A stretch of DNA of 64,000 nucleotides from Chryseobacterium paridis (GTDB lineage: Bacteria > Bacteroidota > Bacteroidia > Flavobacteriales > Weeksellaceae): assembly GCF_016595215.1 (NCBI RefSeq), contig NZ_JAENHK010000010.1:2403390-2467389 (forward strand), written 5' to 3'. A program made the translations under genes and the position numbers. The notes under the pieces were generated by a model. The model saw nothing but the letters and a program-made list of their open reading frames with translations, was not told the DNA's origin and did not search any database. Of this stretch, positions 17,229 through 25,658 are shown piece after piece (the first letter of the stretch is position 1; every line of letters starts with the position of its first letter).

Positions 17229-20144
17229 CTATTTCTTAATAAATTTAATGCTTTCTGAAATTGCATTATCCTTTATTGAAATAACATAAGCACCTTTCAC
17301 TAACTCAGCTACTGTTACCTGATTATTGGTAATAGTACCACTTTTAACTAGCTGTCCTACAGCATTATGAATCTCGAAGTGAGCTTTGTTTGAAACTTTA
17401 GTAATATTCAAGATATCACTTGCAGGGTTAGGGAATAATTGAATATTCTCATTTTTGATATTAGATTCTGAAGTTCCTAAATTGGATGTTATCATCACAT
17501 TATAGTCTTCTACTTCTCCATAACCAAAAGTTCCACAAGTATTAGCAGCACCTAATGAACCTGTACCGGTAGCATAACGCAGAATAACTCTCATTCTTGT
17601 CGCCAAACCTGTTACAGCTGACTGTGGAACTGTAAACGAACCAGTAATAGGACCTGTTATCGTACCTACAGGGAAATTAAGAACTTTTTCAGAATCTTCA
17701 AATGCTCCATTTCTATTATAATCAATCCATGCTGCTACTGCATCAGTATCAGGATCTCCAATAGTTACAGAAATAGGATAAGCAGTTCCTTTAATCAAAT
17801 TGATCTGAAGAGCAGGATTGGTAGTATAATTTGTATAAGAGCTACTAAGAGATGCATTATTAATATTAGCAACTGTTACATTTGAAATATATTCATAAGT
17901 AGAATCATTTGCTGATGAGGTACAATATGCCATACTTTGTGTTGTAAAATTAGTAGATGCGGAATACGTTCCAACTGTTCCACTACAAACTGCAGCAACC
18001 TGTATTTCATATGCCGTAGCATCCACTAGACCATTTAATGTTACATTAGGATTATTCACATCTAACTGAGTCCACACAGTCTCACTCACTTTTTTATAGC
18101 GAACCTTATAAGTTGCTCCTATCAGAGGTTGCCAAGTTACATCTGCTGAATTGGCCGTAATATTAGAAACAACAATATTAATAGGTGCTGCACTGCTACA
18201 AGGAGCTAAAGTAGTCACCATTACCGATTTAACAGCATAGAACACATTACCTATTGCAGAAATTCTTAACTTAATAGTTTGCCCGTTCAAAGTAGATGGT
18301 AAAGTAATATTTTCTGTACCATCATTAGCCGTTGAAGCAGATACCACTACCCAAGTAGTTCCATTATCTGTTGTATAATCAACTTTTACATTAGCAACAT
18401 TGTAAGGCGCAGCCGTAGTATTCACAACATCCCATGTTAAAGGTGAAGCTGCCCCACTATTCATATACAATGTATTAACTTTAAATGGTCCGTCATTACC
18501 CACAACAATTGTCTGATCAGCATATTGAGTCTGCTGTTGGTTAGGAGCAGGGTTATTATCTCTTACTGTTACAGAAAACTTAGTCGTTCTTGGTACCATA
18601 GAAACGGATTCCCACTGATTATTGGAATTATTAAGAACTCCAGCCAATACTGAAGATAATTTAGGGAAATATCTTGTTGGATTCGTAGAAGGGGCAATGG
18701 ATCTAAATGAAGCTCCGGTACTAGTCGTCCCTAAATTGTTTTTATTAATTACAACACTTGCATCATCCATTTCTTCCCATGTGTAGGTCATTGGATTATT
18801 TTCAGCATCTGTTGCAGAAGCAGTCAGTACAAATGCAGTTCCTTTAGGAATATTATATGTTGGTAAAGCTGCAATTACAGGTGGATTATTTGCCACCGGA
18901 GTTTCTACATCACAAGTTTTATCTATTAAATTAGCCTGAACCTGTTTGATTGATGCAAGATGGAAATAAGCATCCGAATGAAGCTGAACATCTGTGTTTG
19001 GTCCAGTAATCCCGGCATATCCCATAATTGTGGAACCTGAACCTGGCTCCATATTAACACCAGTTCCTTCAAGACCATGAGAGAAGGTATGATTACCTCC
19101 TAACTGATGCCCCATTTCATGGGCAACGTAATCAATATCAAAATTATCACCCAGAGGTCCACCACTTGCTGGTGATGTAATTCCAGAACCTTTTCCTTCT
19201 GGTTCGGCTGTTGAAGGATCTATACAAACGCATCCTATACACCCAGCATTACCTCCTCCTCCTGACGCACCAAATAAATGCCCGATATCATAATTGGCAT
19301 TTCCAACTACCGTAGTCAATGTATTCTGTAATTGTAAATTCCAATTCCCCATTTGTGCGGCTGGCGAATAAGGATCTGTAGCAGGATCTGGATAAATCAA
19401 AGCAGGATAGCTCAAAACATTCAGGTGTAACGCAAAATCCTTTTCAAAAACTCCATTTACTCTTGTCATGGTTGCATTAATCTGCGCCAGCGCACCAGCT
19501 GCACCTCCAAAATATTGAGTATACTCTCCAGTAACCGACATAGCCAGTCTCATGGTTCTATACTTCTTATCGGATGACTTAGAAAAAGAAGTGGGTTGAT
19601 GCGCAAAAGACTTACCTCCTTTCAACAATTCTTTAATTTGTGCCTGGGATGCTGCACTTTCTTTTGTTGAACATACAAAAGCTCCTTCTTTTTTTGTTTT
19701 TGGATGTACTCCATAAACTGTTTTATCAGCATTGACAGCATCAATAAATTCATATTGCCCATCTTGGATAATCATTGCCTGAAAATCATTGGGAGCAACA
19801 GAAAATCTCAAATATTTGCTTGGATCATCTACACCTACCCCAGCATAAGAGCCTAGTTGGTATTGCTCAGCAAAGTCTTTTGTCATTACAGGAAAGCTAT
19901 ACACAACAAATCTTTCCATTTTTCCTCTTAGAGTAGGAAGTAGAATTTCAACAGGTTTAGAATTGGTACCCATTTCCTGAGCACCTCTAAGCTGCGATTT
20001 AATTTTTTCAAGATCCAGCTTATAGTAATTTCTCACTTGGGCTGATTCAAGCTTGTCACCTCTTTCAAATGTAGTTGGTGTCCACTGTCCAAAAGCAGAA
20101 GCGCCAATTAAACTACAAAATAAAGTAGTAAGTAATTTTTTCAT
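17229..20144 (-). CDS. Secreted reprolysin-like zinc metalloprotease with T9SS tail (paralogue 3)
   Basis: The 971-residue paralogue has a signal peptide (MKKLLTTLFCSLIGASAFGQ), a propeptide, and a metzincin domain with HEMGHQLGGNH (His342, Glu343, His346, His352) and Met-turn STIMGYAG. One FN3 module (~650-735), one GEVEDY module (GEVEDYNV near 875) and a type A T9SS tail ending SIKFIKK follow. Two oddities show mosaic ancestry. Around the active site its DNA is nearly identical to that of the 2152-aa gene rather than the 986-aa gene. Its sorting tail is nearly identical to that of the unrelated M43 protease next to it (52 of 59 residues) rather than to its own paralogues. It is predicted to act outside the cell. 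Confidence 0.9.
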   Translation of the reverse strand: MKKLLTTLFCSLIGASAFGQWTPTTFERGDKLESAQVRNYYKLDLEKIKSQLRGAQEMGTNSKPVEILLPTLRGKMERFVVYSFPVMTKDFAEQYQLGSYAGVGVDDPSKYLRFSVAPNDFQAMIIQDGQYEFIDAVNADKTVYGVHPKTKKEGAFVCSTKESAASQAQIKELLKGGKSFAHQPTSFSKSSDKKYRTMRLAMSVTGEYTQYFGGAAGALAQINATMTRVNGVFEKDFALHLNVLSYPALIYPDPATDPYSPAAQMGNWNLQLQNTLTTVVGNANYDIGHLFGASGGGGNAGCIGCVCIDPSTAEPEGKGSGITSPASGGPLGDNFDIDYVAHEMGHQLGGNHTFSHGLEGTGVNMEPGSGSTIMGYAGITGPNTDVQLHSDAYFHLASIKQVQANLIDKTCDVETPVANNPPVIAALPTYNIPKGTAFVLTASATDAENNPMTYTWEEMDDASVVINKNNLGTTSTGASFRSIAPSTNPTRYFPKLSSVLAGVLNNSNNQWESVSMVPRTTKFSVTVRDNNPAPNQQQTQYADQTIVVGNDGPFKVNTLYMNSGAASPLTWDVVNTTAAPYNVANVKVDYTTDNGTTWVVVSASTANDGTENITLPSTLNGQTIKLRISAIGNVFYAVKSVMVTTLAPCSSAAPINIVVSNITANSADVTWQPLIGATYKVRYKKVSETVWTQLDVNNPNVTLNGLVDATAYEIQVAAVCSGTVGTYSASTNFTTQSMAYCTSSANDSTYEYISNVTVANINNASLSSSYTNYTTNPALQINLIKGTAYPISVTIGDPDTDAVAAWIDYNRNGAFEDSEKVLNFPVGTITGPITGSFTVPQSAVTGLATRMRVILRYATGTGSLGAANTCGTFGYGEVEDYNVMITSNLGTSESNIKNENIQLFPNPASDILNITKVSNKAHFEIHNAVGQLVKSGTITNNQVTVAELVKGAYVISIKDNAISESIKFIKK

Positions 20145-20174
20145 AAAATAATATCTTTTTTAATTTGGATTAGG

Positions 20175-20182
20175 CAAAAATA
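20175..20182 (-). promoter_or_regulatory. Candidate -7 box of the 971-aa protease gene
   Basis: The minus strand reads TATTTTTG, 30 bases before the ATG, as in the 986-aa paralogue. Confidence 0.45.
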
Positions 20183-20369
20183 TAAAAAGCTTAACATATT
20201 TTTAATAAAAAATAACATAAACTTAATAACTCACTATTCTCGTTGAATAATCCAACAACATATAATCTTTGTTTTGCTTTTTTTTCAAAAACAATGCGAC
20301 ACATATCAAAATCACTAGAATACAATAATCCAGAAAAATAATTCACTAAAAGGTTAAATAAAAAAAACA

Positions 20370-20400
20370 AAAAAAGGCCACAAAATTGTGACCTTTTTTC
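20370..20400 (-). terminator. Terminator after the M43 protease gene
   Basis: The stem AAGGTCACAA/TTGTGGCCTT (one wobble pair on the minus strand) is followed by a run of T, 16 bases beyond the stop codon. Confidence 0.88.
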
Positions 20401-20415
20401 TATTATAAAATATTT

Positions 20416-22428
20416 CTACTTTTTAATAAATTTAATGCTCTCTGAAATTGCATTATCTTTTATTGAAATGATATAGGTTCCTTTTACTAAATCAGCTACT
20501 CTAATTTGATTATTTGAGATCGTTCCACTTTTCACAAGTTGTCCTACAGCATTATGAATTTCAAAATGAGCTTTATCCGAAACTTTAGTAATGTTTAAAA
20601 CATCATTCACAGGATTAGGATAGATTCCAAAATTATTTTTAACAACTTCATTAGTTCCTAATACTTGTACTTTTAATGATCTGCTTTGAGTAGAAGCAAA
20701 GTGAGATCCTGAAAGCAATGTTGTTCCGGATTGAGACTTAACATTATAATATCCTCCATAAGGATAGAAACCATCACCATATTCATCATTAACAGTAAGA
20801 GTATAGCACTCATCTGCACTTAATGTCCAGTTAAATGTTTTTAAAGCAGGAAGAGCTCCATTTGGTGAGTCAGTGTAAGGACCACCACTTTGCACTGTAG
20901 CTCCTGAACTATTTTTAAGTGTCCAACTTGTTTCAGACCCATATTGATCTAACTGAAGATTAAATACTACATTAGCATCTGCTCTTACTATAGCACCTAA
21001 ATAATTTACAGTAATATTACTGTTAGACGATCTTTGATCAGCAACACCATTTACTGAAGTTACATTAATATTCATCTGTCCTCCCAGAACATTCGCGTCC
21101 ATAGGAAGTGTTATTATCTGATATTTATCCTGAGCAAGATTTCCTGACCAGTTATACGTTTTTGAATTACCATTTACCGAATAAGTAATAACTGCAGATG
21201 TTAATGGGCTTGTTCCTCTGTTATACAAAGATATTTTTGGATTCTGCGCTGTTGGAAGAGCACAAGTAGCAGTAGCACATTCACGCTCCAGCTTCACCTC
21301 TGCATCATTGGGGAATAAAGGAATTGGTTGATCAGCAACTGAAGTTTTAAGCTCCATTCTTCTAGGAGAGTTATTCATTACCGTTGTGATTCTGTCTTTT
21401 TGATTAATCGTAAAGATGTTCATACATGTATCATTAGTATAATCCATGTAATTTTGAACCATTTCAAATATAGATGGATTAGTACAGCTTGGTATTGCAG
21501 GGTTACAAGTATAGTTTGAAGTATGAGCTGTAGGAGTATCTGCACAGAAATCATCTCCACAATTTGAATCACCCCAGATATGTCTTAATCCTAAGAAATG
21601 TCCTACCTCATGTGTCATTGTTCTTCCTTTATCATACGGAGCACCAAGTAAGAAACTATTATTCACATTATAATCACTGCTTCCAAAAGTAGCATAGTTA
21701 GCAACTACACCATCTGAATAAGCTTCTCCCCCTTGCGCATTCAGACCAGGCAGACCGGAAGTAGATGGAAATTGAGCATATCCTAACAAAGTTGTATCTG
21801 TAAATTTCAAGCTCCACATGTTCATATATTTAGTAGGGTCCCAAATAGTCTCAGGTTTTACAAAAGTCTCAATATCTGCTCTTGACCAGGAAGTTTGACA
21901 TAAATTCACTCTATCAATACCATTAGTAGGATTTCCTTTAGGATCAACTTTTGCTAATGCGAATTGTATTTGTACATCAGCTCCTACTACATTGTTATTA
22001 AAACCAGGAGTTCCGGCTAATCTACGGTAATCATTATTCATCACAGTAATTTGAGACATTACCTGCTCATCAACTATATTGGGAGCAACTCCAAGATTCT
22101 GACCATTGTGAATAACGTGTACGACAACAGGAATTGTAATGATATTCCCATTTTGTGATTTATTTGCTTTTGCATTTTGAACCAATGGTGCTAACCAAGC
22201 TTCAAATTGGTCTGCATTCATTCTTCCAGGAAATTTTGCCTGTAAATAGCTTTCATATTCCACAGTTGAGCATCTTTCAAAACCATGCGATTGAGCAAGT
22301 TCTTGCGCAGGCTTATTAGTGAAGTTTGCTTGCTTTTTATTATTTCCGGGTTTGCTTTGAGCATTCAATACTGCTGTTGCAAAAAAGGGTAATAAAAAAA
22401 GAAATTTTAAAGTAGTAGATTTTCTCAT
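20416..22428 (-). CDS. Secreted M43 (cytophagalysin/pappalysin-like) metalloprotease with T9SS tail
   Basis: The 670-residue protein has a signal peptide (ends VLNAQ) and a propeptide-like N-terminus. The M43B catalytic domain carries MTHEVGHFLGLRHIWGD (His273, Glu274, His277, His283); the W-G-D after the third histidine is typical of the family. The downstream cysteine-rich stretch CGDDFCADTPTAH and the Met-turn QNYMDYTNDTCM also fit. Beta-rich domains follow, including a segment DECYTLTVNDEYGDGFYPYG that resembles a lectin/calcium-binding fold found in such proteases. A type A sorting tail (YPNPVNDVLN ... SIKFIKK) closes the protein. It probably degrades extracellular protein. It is not homologous in its catalytic domain to the three reprolysin-like neighbours beyond the shared metzincin motif. 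Confidence 0.92.
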   Translation of the reverse strand: MRKSTTLKFLFLLPFFATAVLNAQSKPGNNKKQANFTNKPAQELAQSHGFERCSTVEYESYLQAKFPGRMNADQFEAWLAPLVQNAKANKSQNGNIITIPVVVHVIHNGQNLGVAPNIVDEQVMSQITVMNNDYRRLAGTPGFNNNVVGADVQIQFALAKVDPKGNPTNGIDRVNLCQTSWSRADIETFVKPETIWDPTKYMNMWSLKFTDTTLLGYAQFPSTSGLPGLNAQGGEAYSDGVVANYATFGSSDYNVNNSFLLGAPYDKGRTMTHEVGHFLGLRHIWGDSNCGDDFCADTPTAHTSNYTCNPAIPSCTNPSIFEMVQNYMDYTNDTCMNIFTINQKDRITTVMNNSPRRMELKTSVADQPIPLFPNDAEVKLERECATATCALPTAQNPKISLYNRGTSPLTSAVITYSVNGNSKTYNWSGNLAQDKYQIITLPMDANVLGGQMNINVTSVNGVADQRSSNSNITVNYLGAIVRADANVVFNLQLDQYGSETSWTLKNSSGATVQSGGPYTDSPNGALPALKTFNWTLSADECYTLTVNDEYGDGFYPYGGYYNVKSQSGTTLLSGSHFASTQSRSLKVQVLGTNEVVKNNFGIYPNPVNDVLNITKVSDKAHFEIHNAVGQLVKSGTISNNQIRVADLVKGTYIISIKDNAISESIKFIKK

Positions 22429-22450
22429 TAATTTAATTTTATAAGATTCG

Positions 22451-22458
22451 CAAATATA
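22451..22458 (-). promoter_or_regulatory. Candidate -7 box of the M43 protease gene
   Basis: The minus strand reads TATATTTG, 22 bases before the ATG. Confidence 0.45.
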
Positions 22459-22515
22459 TCAGTTTAAAGCAATATATTTAACTAAATTTGAAATAAATTA
22501 AATAAAAATCACAAA

Positions 22516-22965
22516 ATGAAAAACATTATATCATCACTACTCGTAATTTCAACAGTATTTAACGGAAGTTGTAGCTCTCAAAAGAAGATACAAATTGATC
22601 AAAATAAATCAGTTGCAAATAATCAAAAAAATATTGTTGAAAAAATTGAATTAACTGAACAAACCAGAGGAACAGACCGAAAAATCACCTACACCCCTTT
22701 GTATATAATTACTTCATTAAATGGAAAATCAAGTAGTCTTGAAATGTCATTTGATGGATGGAAAAATATAGTAAAACAGGCAAATTCAGTTAATTTAAGT
22801 GAAATAGCTTCATATCAAGCTCCTACATCGGGCCGTTTTTCTGACAGAGCCCTCTCATCAACTATAAGTATTATCTCAAAAGGAAAGACATACCAGTCCG
22901 CTGAATTTGACGCTGGGGCTCCACCAAAAGAATTGGAAGCCTTGTACCAGACTTTAAAAAAATAA
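22516..22965 (+). CDS. Small lipoprotein of unknown function
   Basis: The 149-residue protein begins with a short hydrophobic signal and a lipobox-like NGSC, so Cys19 is likely lipidated after cleavage. The mature part is polar and has no motif I recognise. The middle (TYTPLYIITSLNGKSSSLEMSFDGW) and the C-terminal YQSAEFDAGAPPKELEALYQ look like a compact folded domain. Related short lipoproteins with an ELxxLYxxLK ending occur in flavobacteria, but I cannot assign a function. It is divergent from the M43 protease and convergent with DUF6048, with a shared terminator. Confidence 0.7.
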   Translation: MKNIISSLLVISTVFNGSCSSQKKIQIDQNKSVANNQKNIVEKIELTEQTRGTDRKITYTPLYIITSLNGKSSSLEMSFDGWKNIVKQANSVNLSEIASYQAPTSGRFSDRALSSTISIISKGKTYQSAEFDAGAPPKELEALYQTLKK

Positions 22966-22987
22966 ACCTGAAGATTTCTTCAGGTTT
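22964..22987. terminator. Shared bidirectional terminator
   Basis: A perfect 11-base inverted repeat (AAACCTGAAGA/TCTTCAGGTTT) lies between the convergent lipoprotein and DUF6048 genes. It overlaps the lipoprotein stop codon. Confidence 0.75.
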
Positions 22988-22996
22988 ACGTAAAAG

Positions 22997-23665
22997 TTAA
23001 AATTTATAAGCTATATTCCAGGAAAAGCCCATATTAAATTTTGAAGAGCTTCTTCCAAAACCTGGAACAATCATTGGCTGTATATCATCCTGTTTTGTGG
23101 TAAACACCATATATTTAGGCTGAAGATTAACATCTATATAAAAATTGGATTCGAATAACTGTACCCTACCTCCTATCACACCCTCGAGCCAATAAGATGA
23201 TTGGGTAGATGATGGAAAGGCTACAGAAGAATTGCTACCTCCAAATCCTCTTACCGGTACTGCCATGTATTCCTGAGTATAAAATGAACCACCTGCTTTT
23301 CCTCCTGCATAAAATCCATTGAATTCATTTTCGGGATCTTTAGCAAGCATATAAAACACCCCTACTTTAACAAAAGGTCCGTTTGCCTTAGCGTCATATC
23401 CGTTTTTCTGATAAACATTCTTTTCAAAACCGGCTTCTGCAATACCATGTAAGCTCCCATTGATTTTTGAAGATATAAAACCCTGATATAATTTTCTGTC
23501 TGAGAAAAAGGCACTACCAAAATTAAGGACATCAAAACCAACCATAAAATTGGGTTCATATTTCCATTTTTCCTTTTTTGTTTCAGCTTTTGCTTTTTTT
23601 ACCTGAGCAAAACTCAAGAGGCTCAGTACACTAAAAAAGAAGGTAAAGATTAGTTTTGTCTTCAT
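22997..23665 (-). CDS. DUF6048 family outer-membrane barrel-like protein
   Basis: The 222-residue protein has a signal peptide (ends LLSFAQ), a lysine-rich linker, then alternating beta-strand-like segments (GFDVLNFGSAFF, GIAEAGFEKN, KVGVFYML, YAGGKAGGSFY, LEGVIGGRVQL) ending in FSWNIAYKF with a terminal Phe, as in outer-membrane barrels. I recognise it as the DUF6048 family, usually found next to DUF6452 and RlmD in flavobacteria. Its start overlaps the end of the DUF6452 gene by 35 bases, so translation of the two is likely coupled. No biochemical role is known to me. Confidence 0.8.
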   Translation of the reverse strand: MKTKLIFTFFFSVLSLLSFAQVKKAKAETKKEKWKYEPNFMVGFDVLNFGSAFFSDRKLYQGFISSKINGSLHGIAEAGFEKNVYQKNGYDAKANGPFVKVGVFYMLAKDPENEFNGFYAGGKAGGSFYTQEYMAVPVRGFGGSNSSVAFPSSTQSSYWLEGVIGGRVQLFESNFYIDVNLQPKYMVFTTKQDDIQPMIVPGFGRSSSKFNMGFSWNIAYKF

Positions 23666-24107
23666 TCTCTATATTATTTTGTCCCACTTCCACTTTCATA
23701 ACAGGATTAGGCGTTAGTAATTCAGAACTCAAGTTCCCATAATTTTTTTTCACCCCACACCCTGGGGATACATAGATCGATTTAGTGGTATAACTTATTC
23801 TAACCTTAGACTCCTGCCCTTTGTCTGATAATCTGACATATACATCCGTGTAAGGCGAATCATCGACTCTTAATGGTACTAATCGTGAAGTTATCTTCTG
23901 GAGTTTTCCTAATTGTACTTTTCCAGACCCATAATCAACAGCAACATACAAGGAATCCAATGTAACTTCTTTATCAGTTGCTGCGTTTTTAAATGCTAGT
24001 TTAATTCTAGGTGTTCCTTCTCCACTTTCACAGATATCATCATCTCCTCCACACGAACAAAGCATTCCTAATATGAATGTCAATAAAAGAAATTTAAAAT
24101 ATTTCAT
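23631..24107 (-). CDS. DUF6452 family lipoprotein
   Basis: I place the start at MKYFKFLLLTFILG because a signal peptide follows at once; a start 18 bases upstream is also open. The lipobox-like LCSC precedes an acidic GGDDD stretch, so the mature protein is a lipoprotein of about 140 residues. It contains beta-rich sequence (LDSLYVAVDYGSGKVQLGKL, KVRISYTTKSIYVSPGCG) characteristic of DUF6452. It lies between rlmD (29 bases upstream) and DUF6048 (35-base overlap); the trio is conserved in flavobacteria as I recall it, but its role is unknown. Confidence 0.8.
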   Translation of the reverse strand: MKYFKFLLLTFILGMLCSCGGDDDICESGEGTPRIKLAFKNAATDKEVTLDSLYVAVDYGSGKVQLGKLQKITSRLVPLRVDDSPYTDVYVRLSDKGQESKVRISYTTKSIYVSPGCGVKKNYGNLSSELLTPNPVMKVEVGQNNIENEDKTNLYLLF

Positions 24108-24136
24108 AATAAGATTTGAAGCCAAATTTAGGTAAA

Positions 24137-25543
24137 TTATTTTTTTATCAGCAATGCAATATTCTCAACATGATGCGTCTGAGGAAACATATCCACTGGC
24201 AATATTTTTACCACATCGTATTGATCTTTCATTAATGCAAGATCTCTCGCCTGGGTTGCAGAGTTACAGCTTACATATACTACTTTTTCAGGAGAAAGTT
24301 TTAAGATCTGTTCTACTACTTTCTGGTGCATCCCATCTCTTGGAGGATCGGTAATTAACACATCAGCTTTAGGATGATTTTCTAAGAACTCATCATTAAA
24401 AACATTTTTCATATCACCACAATAGAAAGTACAGTTGGTAAGCCCATTTAATTCTGCATGCTCGATAGCAGCATCAATAGCTTCCTGAACTGATTCTATT
24501 CCGATAACCTGCTTTGCTTTTCGGGCTACATACTGTGCAATAGTTCCAGTTCCAGTATAAAGATCATAAACTACTTCATCACCTTTCAAGTCGGCAAATT
24601 CTAAGGTTTTTCTGTACAGCTCCAATGCTTGCTTATAATTGGTTTGGAAAAACGATTTTGGACCAATTTTAAATTTCAATCCATCCATTTCTTCCATTAA
24701 AAACCCTTCACCAAAGTAAACATTAATATCTAGGTCATAAATGGAATCATTCTGCTTAGGATTAATAGCATAAACTAAGGTTTTGATTTGAGGAAATTTT
24801 TGTATTAAAAATTGAAAAAGCTCTTCTCTATTTTCTTTTTCTTCTCTATAAAGCTGGAATAGTACCATCCATTCTCCTTTAGAGTTCTGTCTCATCATTA
24901 AAGTTCTTAAGAACCCTTCCTGATTTCTAACATCAAAGAAATCTAACCCTTTTTCTACTGCATAATTCTTCACTGCTAATCGGATAGCATTGGATGGATC
25001 TTCCTGAAGGAAACATTCTTTAAGGTCTAAAATTTTGCTCCACATTCCTGGAATATGAAACCCTAAAGCATCCTTGCTACCAAAATTTTCTTCAGAACTA
25101 ATTTCATATTGAGTAAGCCATCTCGCATTAGAAAAAGAAAACTCCATTTTATTTCTATAAAAATATTGTTCTTCAGCACCTAAAATAGGAACTGTTTCAA
25201 AATGATCGATCCCGCCAATTCTTTTGATATTATTATAAACTTCTTCCTGTTTGAAATCAAGTTGCTTTTCATAGCTCATGTTTTGCCATTTACATCCCCC
25301 ACAAGTTCCAAAGTGAACACACTTAGGATCTACTCTATAGGGAGATTTTTCTACAACTTCTACTGCTTCAGCTTCGTAATATTTAGACTTAGATTTTTTC
25401 ACTCTTGCATTTACTAAATCTCCTGGAATAGCTCCTGAAACCAATACTGTTTTCCCCTCTTCTGTTCTACCTATTGCCACACCTTTAGCTCCGGCTGCTA
25501 TTAACCTGATATTTTCAAGAATAATGTTCTTCTTCTGTCTCAT
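24137..25543 (-). CDS. rlmD: 23S rRNA (uracil-5-)-methyltransferase RlmD-like
   Basis: The 468-residue enzyme of the TrmA/RumA family uses S-adenosylmethionine to methylate a uracil in 23S rRNA (U1939 in E. coli). An N-terminal TRAM domain (~10-70) is followed by the four-cysteine iron-sulfur motif CVHFGTCGGCKWQNM with Cys upstream, FFQTNYKQALELY, the SAM-binding VYDLYTGTGTIAQYVA, the substrate motif DPPRDGMH and the catalytic cysteine loop VVYVSCNSATQARDL. All key residues appear intact. It is the first gene of a minus-strand group with DUF6452 and DUF6048. RlmC-type specificity for another uracil cannot be excluded. Confidence 0.93.
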   Translation of the reverse strand: MRQKKNIILENIRLIAAGAKGVAIGRTEEGKTVLVSGAIPGDLVNARVKKSKSKYYEAEAVEVVEKSPYRVDPKCVHFGTCGGCKWQNMSYEKQLDFKQEEVYNNIKRIGGIDHFETVPILGAEEQYFYRNKMEFSFSNARWLTQYEISSEENFGSKDALGFHIPGMWSKILDLKECFLQEDPSNAIRLAVKNYAVEKGLDFFDVRNQEGFLRTLMMRQNSKGEWMVLFQLYREEKENREELFQFLIQKFPQIKTLVYAINPKQNDSIYDLDINVYFGEGFLMEEMDGLKFKIGPKSFFQTNYKQALELYRKTLEFADLKGDEVVYDLYTGTGTIAQYVARKAKQVIGIESVQEAIDAAIEHAELNGLTNCTFYCGDMKNVFNDEFLENHPKADVLITDPPRDGMHQKVVEQILKLSPEKVVYVSCNSATQARDLALMKDQYDVVKILPVDMFPQTHHVENIALLIKK

Positions 25544-25613
25544 CCGTAATTTCTATTTTTTCTATCTGTTGGAATGTAACCTTTCGGTTTCATTTTGCAA
25601 AAATACAATAAAA

Positions 25614-25640
25614 AAAACCTTATCCTAGGACAAGGTTTTT
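25614..25640 (-). terminator. Terminator after the TlpA-like lipoprotein gene
   Basis: The inverted repeat AAAAACCTTGTCC/GGATAAGGTTTTT (minus strand) ends in eight T, 19 bases beyond the stop codon. Confidence 0.9.
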
Positions 25641-25658
25641 CATGTATGTTAAAGTTTA

